64,000 bases of DNA, taken from Helicobacter typhlonius. Its GTDB lineage: Bacteria > Campylobacterota > Campylobacteria > Campylobacterales > Helicobacteraceae. The DNA is taken from assembly GCF_001460635.1 (NCBI RefSeq), contig NZ_LN907858.1, forward strand, positions 62,001-126,000, in the 5' to 3' direction. Each line of letters starts with the position of its first letter. The stretch's first letter is position 1. Below the pieces are notes generated by a model. That model saw only the letters and a list, made by a program, of their open reading frames with translations. It was not told the origin of the DNA and ran no database searches. Shown one piece after another: positions 48,077-57,398 of this stretch. A program made the translations under genes and the position numbers.

Positions 48077-49948
48077 ATGAATGATATTGTTATTGATGTG
48101 CCTTTAGAAAAGATAAAAGAAGGTGAAAAACTTTTTGAATATATTTCTTTTAAAAAAGCCAGAAAAACTCCTGAAGTTTATCAAGCTAAAGTGCATAATG
48201 CTTTTATAAATTATTTCACTCAATCTAGTAGTCATTCTTCTACTTCTCACACTCATCATAGAAATAAGATTATCATCAAAAATATTGGCAATATGAAAAG
48301 AACACACTTGCATAATGCTCTAAGTTATACCATTGAAAAGAGCTATCAAGAATCTATGAATATTTTTGATGATATGGACTTTCATACAGAGCTTTTATCA
48401 CAGCATAAAAAATGTGCGATTGATTATCTTGGTAACTTTGTAGGAGTATATGAGATTCTAAAAGATTGGCAAAAAGATTTTTCATCAAACAAAAACACAA
48501 ATGAAGCCTTGCATTTAGTCTTTTCTCTCAATGAAATACACTCTCCTACCATTATGGAAATACTCTTACAATCTGCTCAAAATACTTTGCAGAGTATAAA
48601 TATATTCTTGTCCCTCACGCTCATCAAAACAAGCCACATATTCATATCATCATTAATAAGACAAACATCTTTTCAAAGAAAAAACTTCACTTCAACTCTA
48701 AGCAAGAATGTGCAGCATTTTATGATAGTTTGCGTGAGGATTTTAAACAAAACTTGTTTGTTCTTTCAAATGGAAAGTTAGATTATAGCAACGATGTCAA
48801 GGTAAATAGAGATTTTTTTGCGCCAACATTTAGATGCTAAACTTGAAAACTTAGATAAATTTAACACAAGTAATGCTAATAAAGATGATAGTATAGAGCA
48901 AGATGTAAGATTCTTTGCTACTTATAAAAAAGCTATTAATAGCCTTAATGCTAAAATCAAATCTCTTTATTCTGCTAATGAAATCTTAAAGCAAGAAATG
49001 TGGCAAACTTCAAGACATTTAAAGAATGTAGAAAAAAAGATTAAAGAGCTAGAATCTAAAGGCATTAATCCTACTCAACTTAAAGAAAAAAGATTACTCC
49101 TCTTTGATGAACTTTCTCACGCAAAAAATCAAATGAATAAAAATGAGCGCAAAGCTAATGTTTTAAGGGAACATATGAAAAGATTTTTAGATTGGGAGGA
49201 TACTTATAAAAGCTTTTCACATCATTTTACTTTGCTTAACAAAAAGAAGTCTATTCTTAGTTCGTTTAAGTCATATGAGCGATACTTGCCTCTTGATGTG
49301 ATAGATACACTCAAACACTTTAAAAGAGATATAGCACAATTTGAACATACTCTAGGAGAAAATATAGAGAAAATGAGCAGTGGAATTATTGCAGAAGCTA
49401 CAAACTACAATCATAAAAGCAATGCCTTTGCTTTAAGCAAAAAGCTATCACATCTCTTGCATTATAAGCATATTGTCTCTACACTTACTTTTCCACAAAA
49501 CAATGCCTTAGAATCTAAGAAGAAAGAGTGCATAGATGCTCTTGAATGTAACGCGCAAAGCTTACTCCAAGCCATAAAGCAAAGAATGATAGATATTAAT
49601 GCACATTTAGCCCTTACAAAAGAGGATTTAGAGCAGTCTTTAGCGATTGAACATAAAGATATAAAGCGTATAGCCTATCTGCATAAAAAATGTAGCTTTC
49701 TTTTAAAAGAACAACAAGTGTGTGAAAGGACTTTACACAAGCATAATATTGCTTTAAATCCTATTCCAAATACGCAACAATCACAATTTAGCAAATCTAT
49801 TGTAACTACTCTCAATCTCGCACATAAAGCTATACAAGATAATAGAGATTCTTATACTACTAAAGCACAATCACATAAACTTGTGATATTAGAATCTGCA
49901 ATAGAAACTAAAGCAAAATTGACAATAGAATCTAAAAAGAAAAGATAA
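48077..49948 (+). pseudogene. Plasmid-type relaxase/mobilization nuclease, two frameshifts
   Basis: The ATG at 48077 has AAAGGA before it. Three frames in series encode one relaxase. The first (48077 to about 48590) ends in HLVFSLNEIHSPT. The second (about 48595-48817) contains the HUH metal motif HQNKPHIHIIIN and FVLSNGKLDYS. The third (48818-49948) is a long coiled-coil C-terminal region rich in Lys and Gln. The first break is a one-base loss, the second a one-base gain in a T7 run, so together they restore the frame. The missing catalytic tyrosine would be in the N-terminal part. MobA/MobL-like nicking at oriT is the ancestral role. Confidence 0.7.
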
Positions 49949-49965
49949 AGCTATGCAAGGAGATT

Positions 49966-50328
49966 TTAAGACTTTTGAGTGCTGGATTTATTTTTTAGTT
50001 TCTTAAGTTTATCTTCTAGCTCTTTGGCTAAAAGCTCTTGTTTGTAGGATAGATAAAATCTTAAAGAATCCTCAATGAGTGAGCCTTTTGTTTCACCTCT
50101 TACGCCAAATTCATTTAAAAATGTCTCTACTTCTTGTAAAAGCGATTGACTAAGATAAAATGTGTAATATTTTTTATCCTTTGGTTTGACATTGTGATTC
50201 TTTTGTAGGGTAAGCTCTTGTGCGTGAGTAAGATTGACATTTGAAGCAGATTCTACAAAGTCTTTTGCCTTTGTGCTTGATTCTAAGCTATTTATTTGTG
50301 CAAGTTTATTTTTTACATTGTATTTCAT
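49966..50328 (-). CDS. Ribbon-helix-helix-like protein of the mobilization remnant
   Basis: A 120-residue protein with a charged, Asn/Lys-rich start. The central segment YTFYLSQSLLQEVETFLNEFG and RGETKGSLIEDSLRFYLSYK matches the beta-strand, helix, helix order of ribbon-helix-helix DNA-binding proteins. A lysine-rich coiled tail ends it. Such proteins accompany plasmid relaxases as MobC-like or partition and copy-control factors. It is convergent with the relaxase and 22 bases downstream of fic on the same strand. Confidence 0.5.
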   Translation of the reverse strand: MKYNVKNKLAQINSLESSTKAKDFVESASNVNLTHAQELTLQKNHNVKPKDKKYYTFYLSQSLLQEVETFLNEFGVRGETKGSLIEDSLRFYLSYKQELLAKELEDKLKKLKNKSSTQKS

Positions 50329-50350
50329 TAATATGCCTTTATGAAATTAT

Positions 50351-51202
50351 CTATCGCCTTTTGCTTTTTGTGGGCTTTGGTGATGTGTTGGTGTTTTTGT
50401 GTATGAGAGGTGTGCTTATCTGCTTTATAGCTTGTAAGGTCTTAGTATATTCACTTACAAAAAAGCTAACATAAGGCTTACTATCGCCACTTTCATAATA
50501 GGCAATCATAGCGTCTTTATATTGTGCTTTTATCTCTGTTTGCGCCCTTGAAGCATTGAGAGAAAGAAAAGGCATATTGTCATTTATAAGGCTTAGATTC
50601 TGTAAAATCCTTGCTAATCTTTTATTGCAGTCTTGGAAATACTGCAAGTAAGCCGTATTATTATGGATATAAATAGCCTTATTAAAGGGATTATCTATCT
50701 TTTGGTAATAAGAAATCATACGCTCCATTTGCAACTCTAGCTCTAATGGATTGCTTAATGGCACATACTCACTATTGCCTATTGTTACAGCTAACTCTCT
50801 CACCCCACCTTGCGCCTTTTTTGGTAATAATCCTTGAGATAGGATTTGATGTATTTCTCTTATGCTATGCTTTGTAATCGTAGGCTTTTCTTGCAAAATA
50901 TAATCAAGGGCGTATTTGATGTTGAGTAGCATATTTGCATCATCTACACTCTTTGAGCTTATTGGGAGGCGCGTTTCAAATAATGTCTCCGCCTCTCCTC
51001 TTGTATAGGTGTTGCCCTCGATAATAGCAGAAGTGTATATAAAATCAAAGCATAGTTTATGGGCGATAGATTTGCGGTTCTCTATATTTGCAATAATCTC
51101 GTTTAAGTCTATGTCTGCACATATGGCGCGTAAATTATCACTTTGGGCTTTGCCTAAGAAGCTTGTTTTCTCCAAAAATTCAGGATTGTATTCAATCATC
51201 AT
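50351..51202 (-). CDS. Fic-domain protein with altered active-site motif
   Basis: A 283-residue protein of the Fic family, enzymes that usually transfer AMP to target proteins. The N-terminal autoinhibitory motif SAIIEGN (Ser58, Glu62, Gly63) is intact. The core, which should read HPFxDGNGRxxR, is QYFQDCNKRLAR at residues 187-198: Phe189, Asp191, Asn193, Arg195 and Arg198 are kept, but the catalytic histidine is Gln187. AAGGATAA precedes tandem ATG codons at 51202 and 51199. It lies among mobile-element genes. Activity by the normal mechanism is doubtful. Confidence 0.75.
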   Translation of the reverse strand: MMIEYNPEFLEKTSFLGKAQSDNLRAICADIDLNEIIANIENRKSIAHKLCFDFIYTSAIIEGNTYTRGEAETLFETRLPISSKSVDDANMLLNIKYALDYILQEKPTITKHSIREIHQILSQGLLPKKAQGGVRELAVTIGNSEYVPLSNPLELELQMERMISYYQKIDNPFNKAIYIHNNTAYLQYFQDCNKRLARILQNLSLINDNMPFLSLNASRAQTEIKAQYKDAMIAYYESGDSKPYVSFFVSEYTKTLQAIKQISTPLIHKNTNTSPKPTKSKRR

Positions 51203-51238
51203 TTATCCTTAAAGTTATAAAATTGCAAAACTTATACC

Positions 51239-51475
51239 TTAGGCTATCTCTGTGCTTGAGGCTACTTGTAATATCTCGTCTTTGATATTTAAAAACTCTA
51301 TTTGGGCTTTTGTATCATTATATTCATTAATACCTAAGCCCTCACTAATAGCTCTTTTGTATGAGATTCTATCATAAAGAATAGATTGAAGTAAATACAA
51401 ATGCTCATAGCTTTGCTGTGCTTCTTTAATTGCGTTACATAAGTCTTGTAGCTCTTTATGCAAAAGCACAAACAA
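51239..51475 (-). CDS. Small hypothetical protein upstream of fic
   Basis: A 78-residue mostly helical, Gln/Glu-rich frame with no family I recognise. It starts with TTG at 51475 and no strong ribosome site is visible, so the start is uncertain. It lies 36 bases before fic on the same strand, the position in which a class I Fic antitoxin would be found. It lacks the S/TxxxE(G/N) motif of such antitoxins, and fic carries that motif itself. Confidence 0.35.
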   Translation of the reverse strand: MFVLLHKELQDLCNAIKEAQQSYEHLYLLQSILYDRISYKRAISEGLGINEYNDTKAQIEFLNIKDEILQVASSTEIA

Positions 51476-51545
51476 TTTTACTCTTTAGAATCTATGCCAT
51501 TTATAATCGTACATCTAAAAGCTTTTATGTCTCAATTCTACTTGC

Positions 51546-53303
51546 CTAATCCTCGTGAGTTATTGCTTTTTGCTCATTGACTGCTTGAATGGCTAAGTCG
51601 CTTAATGTCTTTGCAAGCTCACGGCGTTCATGCACTACGCCATATACGCCATTAGCTTTCATTTGGGATTCAATGGCGCTACTCTTTGTTTTGAGTATGA
51701 CTTTACACATAGGCGCGATAGATATAATGTTATGGTAGAGGTGCTGCACCACCTCAATCGAATCTATGGCAATAATCACTGCCGCACATTTTTTTATGCC
51801 TAAAAATTCAAGCATACTTCTATGTGTTACATCGCCATATATAATATGCTCGTCTTTTTTTATACCCTTTTCGACTTTGGCGTGATTTTTATCCACAGCG
51901 ATATAGCTTACCTCGCACCCTTTGAAATATTCTAAAATCTTGACGCCAAGCTCACCATATCCACATACAATGATATGCCCCTCAAGCTCCTCTCCTTCCT
52001 CTTTGGTTTCGTGTGTTTGCTCATTTTTGTGAGTTTGTTTATTTTTGCGGAATAGATTCAAAGGGCGCATATAGCGCAAGAAAAAGTCTGTTACTTTATC
52101 TAATCTATCAAGTATAAAAGGCGTGGCAATCATAGAGAAAATTACCATTAGCGTGAGGAATTGATAAATTTCTTCAGGTGTAATTGCGGCAAAAAATGCT
52201 TCGCCAAAAATGAGTTTCAAAATCCCACCATCAAGGGTGAGATTTAAAATCTTATATTGACTTGCAAGGAGGAAAATAGCAAAAGAAAATTCCCCGATTT
52301 GCGCGAGAGACAATGCTATACGCATACCAATTCTCTGCCCTTGAAAAAAGAATAAAAACAAATACATAAGGAGTGTTTTTGCGCCCATCATCAAAGCCAC
52401 AAGCAAAATCACCACGATAAAATGTTTAAGCAAAAATATAATATCCACTTGCATTCCCACGGTGATAAAAAATACGCCAAGGAGTATGTCGCGGAAATGC
52501 ACAAGGACAGAGGCGACTTGGTATTTATATGGGGTATTTGATATAATCATACCAGCCAAAAACGCGCCAAGCGTGAGTGAAAAGCCAAAGACTTTACTTA
52601 TATACGCTGAACCTAGCACAACAAGAAACACTGCTCCCACAAAAATTTCATCAGTTTTCATAGTGGCAGAAAAGCGCAAGGCTATTTTTGCAATAAATCG
52701 CCCCGGTAGCACGAGCACGGCTAAGAGAATGAGCGCGGAAAAGAGGGTTGTGAGAATAAGCACCCATAGATTGGAATCTTTGTCGCTCAAAAGCTTAATC
52801 ATAAGCAAAATAGGGATAACCGCAATGTCTTGAAAGATAAGAATCCCTACTGCCGCCTTGCCATAGGGCGTTTTCGCTTGATTGCTTTCGTTGAGGAATT
52901 TTAGCACAATGGCAGTTGAGGAGAGGCTTACCGCACTTGCTACGATAATAGAGGTATCAAAATTGAATCCTAAGAAAAAATAGAACGCCACAAAGAAAAA
53001 CGCCACAGAAAGCCCGATTTGTAGCCCACCAAACACGAGCACATCTTGTTTCATCGCACTAAGGGTTTTGAAGCTAAAATCTAGCCCAATCATAAACATC
53101 AAAAATACAATGCCAAGTTCAGCTATGTCGTTTATGCTCTCTGAATCTTCAAGCCGAAAGCCAAAAATATATGTCGTTAGCACACCTGTGATGATATAAC
53201 CAATTATTGTTGGAATCTTCAATCGATTGAGGATTACTCCAAATACGACAGCCATTCCCAACACACATAAAATAATCAAATACGGGTCGATAGTACACCT
53301 CAC
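51546..53303 (-). CDS. CPA2-family cation:proton antiporter with TrkA-N domain (KefB/YbaL type)
   Basis: A 585-residue protein. Twelve or so transmembrane helices of the monovalent cation:proton antiporter-2 fold (GYIITGVLTTY, FLMFMIGLDFS, LSLAQIGEFSFA) are followed by a cytoplasmic RCK/TrkA-N domain. In that domain HIIVCGYGELGVKILEYF is the NAD-binding Rossmann motif and YGDVTHRSMLE is conserved. It would exchange K+ or Na+ for protons. The GTG start at 53303 has no clear ribosome site, and a TTG near 53280 is an alternative. Confidence 0.85.
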   Translation of the reverse strand: MRCTIDPYLIILCVLGMAVVFGVILNRLKIPTIIGYIITGVLTTYIFGFRLEDSESINDIAELGIVFLMFMIGLDFSFKTLSAMKQDVLVFGGLQIGLSVAFFFVAFYFFLGFNFDTSIIVASAVSLSSTAIVLKFLNESNQAKTPYGKAAVGILIFQDIAVIPILLMIKLLSDKDSNLWVLILTTLFSALILLAVLVLPGRFIAKIALRFSATMKTDEIFVGAVFLVVLGSAYISKVFGFSLTLGAFLAGMIISNTPYKYQVASVLVHFRDILLGVFFITVGMQVDIIFLLKHFIVVILLVALMMGAKTLLMYLFLFFFQGQRIGMRIALSLAQIGEFSFAIFLLASQYKILNLTLDGGILKLIFGEAFFAAITPEEIYQFLTLMVIFSMIATPFILDRLDKVTDFFLRYMRPLNLFRKNKQTHKNEQTHETKEEGEELEGHIIVCGYGELGVKILEYFKGCEVSYIAVDKNHAKVEKGIKKDEHIIYGDVTHRSMLEFLGIKKCAAVIIAIDSIEVVQHLYHNIISIAPMCKVILKTKSSAIESQMKANGVYGVVHERRELAKTLSDLAIQAVNEQKAITHED

Positions 53304-53332
53304 ATAAAAATAAAGTGACAGATTCTATTTGG

Positions 53333-53338
53333 TATAAT
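53333..53338 (+). promoter_or_regulatory. Sigma-70 -10 box in the antiporter/phosphoesterase divergent spacer
   Basis: TATAAT lies in the short spacer between the divergent antiporter and metallophosphoesterase genes, 89 bases before the chosen phosphoesterase ATG. Confidence 0.35.
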
Positions 53339-53426
53339 ATTGCATATTGCAAAAAAAGTTCATATTCTATCTCAAAGATGCTTAAGATATGTCAAATTTG
53401 TGTGTATTTATAGTAAGGTTAAAGTA

Positions 53427-54737
53427 ATGGAAGGCGGTGTTTACATATTTGTGGGTATTATATTTTTAGTCCTAAGCGCGATGAAATGCTATGTGTATCT
53501 GCGCTTTTTACGGCACAATAGATTTATTCATAGGTATATTTCACTTGGTTTTCTCATTGTTTTGGCAATAGGGGAGGTTTTGCCTTGGCAATACTTTCTT
53601 GTTGGTTCTTGTGTAGTGCTTGATTATACACTTTTTATCGCGTGTGTATGTGTGGATATTGCAAGATTCTGTTTTAATCTTGCGCGGAAAATTGTCGCGA
53701 AAAAGAGACGGGTGGAAGTTTTGGAATCTAGCGCGCAAAGTTTGCAAAGCACGCCTTTAAACACAGCAGATTCTAAAATTTCTAAGGCGCAAGAGAGATT
53801 ATCTTATGAATCTTCACAATTTTTATCATCTCTTAGCACATCTCCCATTATAGAATCTCCTTGCCCCGCGCCATATCCATCTATGTGTTCTCAACCTATT
53901 TCTGCCCCTCGCCGTGCATTTTTGCACATCATTGTTGATGTAATGGTGGGTATTTTGTTTGTGTGTTTTAGCATAATAGGCTTTGTCAGTGCCCTAAGTG
54001 TGCCACCTGTGAAACGCGTATCTGTGCGCCTCCCTAAGCTCAAAAGGGCTTTGCGTGTGGCGATGATTACTGATGTGCATATTGGTAAAACTTTGAAGGG
54101 TGCATTTCTAGCAAAAGTTGTAGAGAGGATTAATGCCCTTGATGCTGATTTTGTCGTCATTGTGGGTGATTTGGTCGATGATAAGATTCATAAAATTAAA
54201 GATGATTTAGAGCCATTGCGAGAACTCAAAAGTCGGCAAGGTGTGTATTATGTCGCGGGAAATCACGAGTATTATCACGGATTAGACCCTATTCTTGCTC
54301 ATCTTAAAACGCTCAATGTGCGTATTTTGCATAATACACATATCGAGCTAGATGAACTCAATCTCGCAGGGGTGAGTGATTTGGCGGGATTGCGTTTTAA
54401 CTATTTGCCACCAGATATAGAATCTGCCAAAAAGGATTTGAATCTACTTAAGCCGAGTGTGCTTCTCGCGCATCAGCCTAAATTTGTGCGCTCAAATGAT
54501 GTAAGCGAGTTTGATTTGGTTTTATGCGGACATACACACGCCGGGCAGGTCTTTCCACTCTCATTTTTCGTATGGCTCGATCAAAAATACATACACGGGT
54601 TATATAATGTGCCTTCAAAAATGCCAAAAAATTTGCCAACACAGCTTTATGTAAGCAGTGGCGTTGGTTTTTGGGGTCCCGCAGTGCGCTTTCTGGCACA
54701 GAATGAAATCGTGCTTTTAGAATTAGAGGGCGTATAG
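53427..54737 (+). CDS. Membrane-associated metallophosphoesterase
   Basis: The ATG at 53427, with AAGG eight bases before it, gives 436 residues; the longer frame from 53340 starts with a doubtful codon. Several N-terminal transmembrane helices precede a calcineurin-like domain with all metal motifs: TDVHIG, GDLVDD, GNHEYY, and GHTHAGQ. This architecture matches membrane phosphoesterases of the YkuE/LpxG-like group. Its domain probably works at the inner membrane, perhaps on a lipid phosphate; the substrate is unknown. Confidence 0.8.
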   Translation: MEGGVYIFVGIIFLVLSAMKCYVYLRFLRHNRFIHRYISLGFLIVLAIGEVLPWQYFLVGSCVVLDYTLFIACVCVDIARFCFNLARKIVAKKRRVEVLESSAQSLQSTPLNTADSKISKAQERLSYESSQFLSSLSTSPIIESPCPAPYPSMCSQPISAPRRAFLHIIVDVMVGILFVCFSIIGFVSALSVPPVKRVSVRLPKLKRALRVAMITDVHIGKTLKGAFLAKVVERINALDADFVVIVGDLVDDKIHKIKDDLEPLRELKSRQGVYYVAGNHEYYHGLDPILAHLKTLNVRILHNTHIELDELNLAGVSDLAGLRFNYLPPDIESAKKDLNLLKPSVLLAHQPKFVRSNDVSEFDLVLCGHTHAGQVFPLSFFVWLDQKYIHGLYNVPSKMPKNLPTQLYVSSGVGFWGPAVRFLAQNEIVLLELEGV

Positions 54738-55047
54738 GATTTGGCAAACAGATTCTATTGCCAAATCTAAAAGCCTTAAATATTTGTTTGATTCTAGGAT
54801 TTGTCAAAACGAACGCATTTTTATGAGAATCTAGAATCTTTGTGTCTAAAGATTCTAAGGCATTGAGCCACAAAAGTAATGAAAAATTTTAACTTTAAAG
54901 AGGCTTTGAAAGCTTAAAATAGGGATTTACACGATTTATCAAAAGTTTTTCATAAATTGTGTTTTGTTTGTAAAAAAGTGCTAAAAATTCTTTTTTATTT
55001 GTCGCCCTGCAAAATTATGTAGCACATAAGCATTTTAAGGAGAAATG
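54738..55047. other. Spacer before malic enzyme
   Basis: It holds a dense cluster of AGAATC/GATTCT motifs and the hairpin at 54832-54857. The part after 54900 is AT-rich leader. I see no gene. Confidence 0.4.
54832..54857 (+). terminator. 10-bp hairpin formed by inverted TAGAATCT copies
   Basis: TAGAATCTTT at 54832-54841 pairs exactly with AAAGATTCTA at 54848-54857 across the loop GTGTCT. It lies about 95 bases past the phosphoesterase stop. There is no T-run, so termination is possible but not certain. Confidence 0.45.
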
Positions 55048-56265
55048 ATGATAAGTTTAGAAAGTCTCAAAGCTGCCTATCCAGAAGCCCTCAAGTATCA
55101 TATTGGTGGCAAGGTGGGGATTGTCCCTCGCAAACGATTGCGTTCCATTAATGAATTAGGCTTGGCTTACACTCCTGGCGTGGCTGTGCCTTGCAAACAG
55201 ATTGAAGCTAATCCTTTAAGCGCATATGACTACACTTCTAAAAGTAATCTTGTGGCGGTTATTAGCAATGGCACAGCTGTGCTTGGACTTGGCGATATTG
55301 GCGCAATGGCGAGTAAGCCGGTAATGGAGGGCAAGGCGATTTTGTTTAAGACTTTTGCCGATGTCGATGCTTTTGATATTGAAGTTAATGAGAAAGATGT
55401 GGATAAGTTTGTTGCTGTTGTTAAGGCGATTGCACCGACTTTTGGGGGCATTAATTTGGAGGATATTAAGGCTCCAGAATGCTTTGAGATTGAAAGGCGA
55501 CTTATCGAGGAGCTTGATATACCGGTAATGCACGATGACCAGCACGGCACAGCGATTATTTCTACTGCAGCAATTATGAATGCCTTACATCTTGTGGGCA
55601 AGGAGGCAAAAGATATTAAGGTAGTCGTGTGTGGTGCGGGAGCGGCGGCTATGGCGTGTGCGAAGATGTATCTTGCACTTGGTGTAAAAAATCTTGTGAT
55701 GTTTGATTCTAAAGGGGCGATTAGTGCGGATAGGACGGATTTAAATGAGTTGAAAAAGGCGTTTGTATGCAAGGAGAAGTATCACTCTATAAAAGACGCG
55801 CTCAATGGTGCAGATGTGTTGCTTGGGCTATCAAAGGGTGATTTGCTTACAGGAGATGATATTAAGGGAATGAACGAATCTCCTCTTATTTTTGCTCTAA
55901 GCAATCCAACACCAGAGATTATGCCAGATGTCGCTAAAAAGGCGCGACCCGATGCGATAGTAGCCACAGGACGAAGCGACTTCCCAAATCAAGTGAATAA
56001 TGTGCTTGGATTTCCTTATATCTTTAAAGGTGCGCTTAGGGTGCGTGCGAGTAAGATTAATGAAGAGATGAAGTTTGCTGCGGCAAAGGCGATAGCCGAG
56101 CTTGCGCGTGAGCCAATTACTGACAAGCTAGAACAGCTTTTGCAGCATAAGGTAAGCTTTGGCAAGGAGTATATTATCCCTTCGGCATTTGATGAGCGAC
56201 TGATTGATGTCGTCTCAAATGCAGTTGCAGAGGCGGCGATAAAAAGTGGCGTGGCGAGGGTGTAG
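55048..56265 (+). CDS. NAD(P)-dependent malic enzyme, short form
   Basis: This enzyme decarboxylates malate to pyruvate and feeds reducing power and carbon from the TCA side. The active-site region is GLAYTPGVAVPC and NGTAVLGLGDIGAMASKPVMEGK, with DDQHGTA later; the nucleotide fold has VVVCGAGAAAMACAK. The 405-residue length is that of the malic-enzyme core without the phosphotransacetylase-like tail of MaeB. AAGGAG is five bases before the ATG at 55048 and only two before that at 55045, so I prefer 55048. Confidence 0.9.
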   Translation: MISLESLKAAYPEALKYHIGGKVGIVPRKRLRSINELGLAYTPGVAVPCKQIEANPLSAYDYTSKSNLVAVISNGTAVLGLGDIGAMASKPVMEGKAILFKTFADVDAFDIEVNEKDVDKFVAVVKAIAPTFGGINLEDIKAPECFEIERRLIEELDIPVMHDDQHGTAIISTAAIMNALHLVGKEAKDIKVVVCGAGAAAMACAKMYLALGVKNLVMFDSKGAISADRTDLNELKKAFVCKEKYHSIKDALNGADVLLGLSKGDLLTGDDIKGMNESPLIFALSNPTPEIMPDVAKKARPDAIVATGRSDFPNQVNNVLGFPYIFKGALRVRASKINEEMKFAAAKAIAELAREPITDKLEQLLQHKVSFGKEYIIPSAFDERLIDVVSNAVAEAAIKSGVARV

Positions 56266-56289
56266 CAAGGGTAGTTTTATCTTAAAAGG

Positions 56290-56321
56290 CTTTATGCACT
56301 AAAGCGAGGGCATAAAGTTTT
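56290..56321 (+). terminator. Rho-independent terminator after malic enzyme
   Basis: CTTTATGC at 56290-56297 pairs with GCATAAAG at 56310-56317 and T4 follows. It begins 25 bases after the stop codon. Confidence 0.65.
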
Positions 56322-56498
56322 ACTGCATAGATTCTAAGGCAATGAGTTCTTTTATAAAAGTAGAATCTATTAAAGAGGAGCAAACAAGAGTATTGTTCGT
56401 ATCAAATTGCTTTTGCAAATCATAAGGTAAAGAATTTATATCTATGCCTTACAATAACATTTTTAAAATTATCTGCTAGTAACATCTTACTCCTTGTT

Positions 56499-57155
56499 CT
56501 ATGGCAAATTTGGTAATTCTTGTTCTAAAAGATTAAGGGCATTTTGTGTGCGTATTTCAAAGGTATCATAGTAATCTTGCATTTGCTTTTGTGTGAGTTT
56601 GTGTTCTTGTGCTGTATATCGTGCCAAATCGTCAAAAATTTGCATATAAAGATTGCAAGTAGCTTCAAACTCCAAACCATCAAGGCGATGACATACATTG
56701 ATAACATCTTGCAAGTAGTAAGCCACTTCAAAGCCTAGCACATTATGCAAGGCTTGTATATTTTCGGTGCTTAAAAAAGCAATGATTTTATAATGCAGAA
56801 TAGAATCTAGTGAATGTATATCAGTGTTTATATGTTTTTTTGTTATAAGCTCTGCAACCTTAGTCCTAAGACTATGTATTGCTGCATAATAACAACTCTG
56901 CTCTTCACGATAAGCCTCATTGTCATTTTGTGAATCTTGTAGGTTTGTGCTATATGCGTGTTGTAGCTTTTTGCATTCCTCTTGTGTCAAACTATTTAGG
57001 GAATCAAGTTTAGCTACATTGATAAGATTTTCTAATACAGAATCTAATGACTGAATAGTTTGTGTTACAGATTTTGTGCTTTGCATACCCTGATTGTTTG
57101 ATATGCCCCAAGCATAACATACAATACCACATAGCAACAAGCCTAAAACTTTCAT
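56499..57155 (-). CDS. Exported protein of unknown function, possible T6SS cargo or immunity factor
   Basis: From the ATG at 57155 (AAATAAGGGA upstream) the product is 218 residues with a signal peptide MKVLGLLLCGIVCYAWG. The mature part is helical and rich in Leu, Gln and Asp, with several cysteines (EECKK, SCYYAA, NVCHRL, ATCNLY). I recognise no family. The same frame is open for 81 further codons upstream and there encodes the end of a VgrG protein, so a fused product is possible. Placement after a VgrG tail is what one expects of a T6SS effector or immunity gene; function is inferred. Confidence 0.5.
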   Translation of the reverse strand: MKVLGLLLCGIVCYAWGISNNQGMQSTKSVTQTIQSLDSVLENLINVAKLDSLNSLTQEECKKLQHAYSTNLQDSQNDNEAYREEQSCYYAAIHSLRTKVAELITKKHINTDIHSLDSILHYKIIAFLSTENIQALHNVLGFEVAYYLQDVINVCHRLDGLEFEATCNLYMQIFDDLARYTAQEHKLTQKQMQDYYDTFEIRTQNALNLLEQELPNLP

Positions 57156-57398
57156 TCCCTTATTTCCTTTTTGCTTCTCTCTCCATTTGCTTTCTCGCTC
57201 CGACTTAATCTCCCCACCTTTAACTAATAATCCTTTAGAATCTATGACTACTTCTATTCCACCAGCTTTAATAATAACACAATCTCCCTTAGCAGTAATT
57301 GAAGTGTCTCCTACTTGGTGAAGGATAGTGTTATCTGTATTGACACTATAATTAGTTTGAATCTCACTAAATTTAGAAATTGCGGTTTCTGTATTCAA
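57156..57398 (-). pseudogene. C-terminal fragment of a VgrG spike protein
   Basis: The 81 codons upstream of the exported protein encode TNYSVNTDNTILHQVGD, TSITAKGDCVIIKAGG and IEVVIDSKGLLVKGGEI. These are the repeated beta-strand ends typical of the VgrG needle domain (DUF2345-like region). No start or upstream VgrG body exists: at 57399 the sequence switches to a piece of tsf. The fragment runs in frame into the downstream signal peptide without its own stop. Confidence 0.55.
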
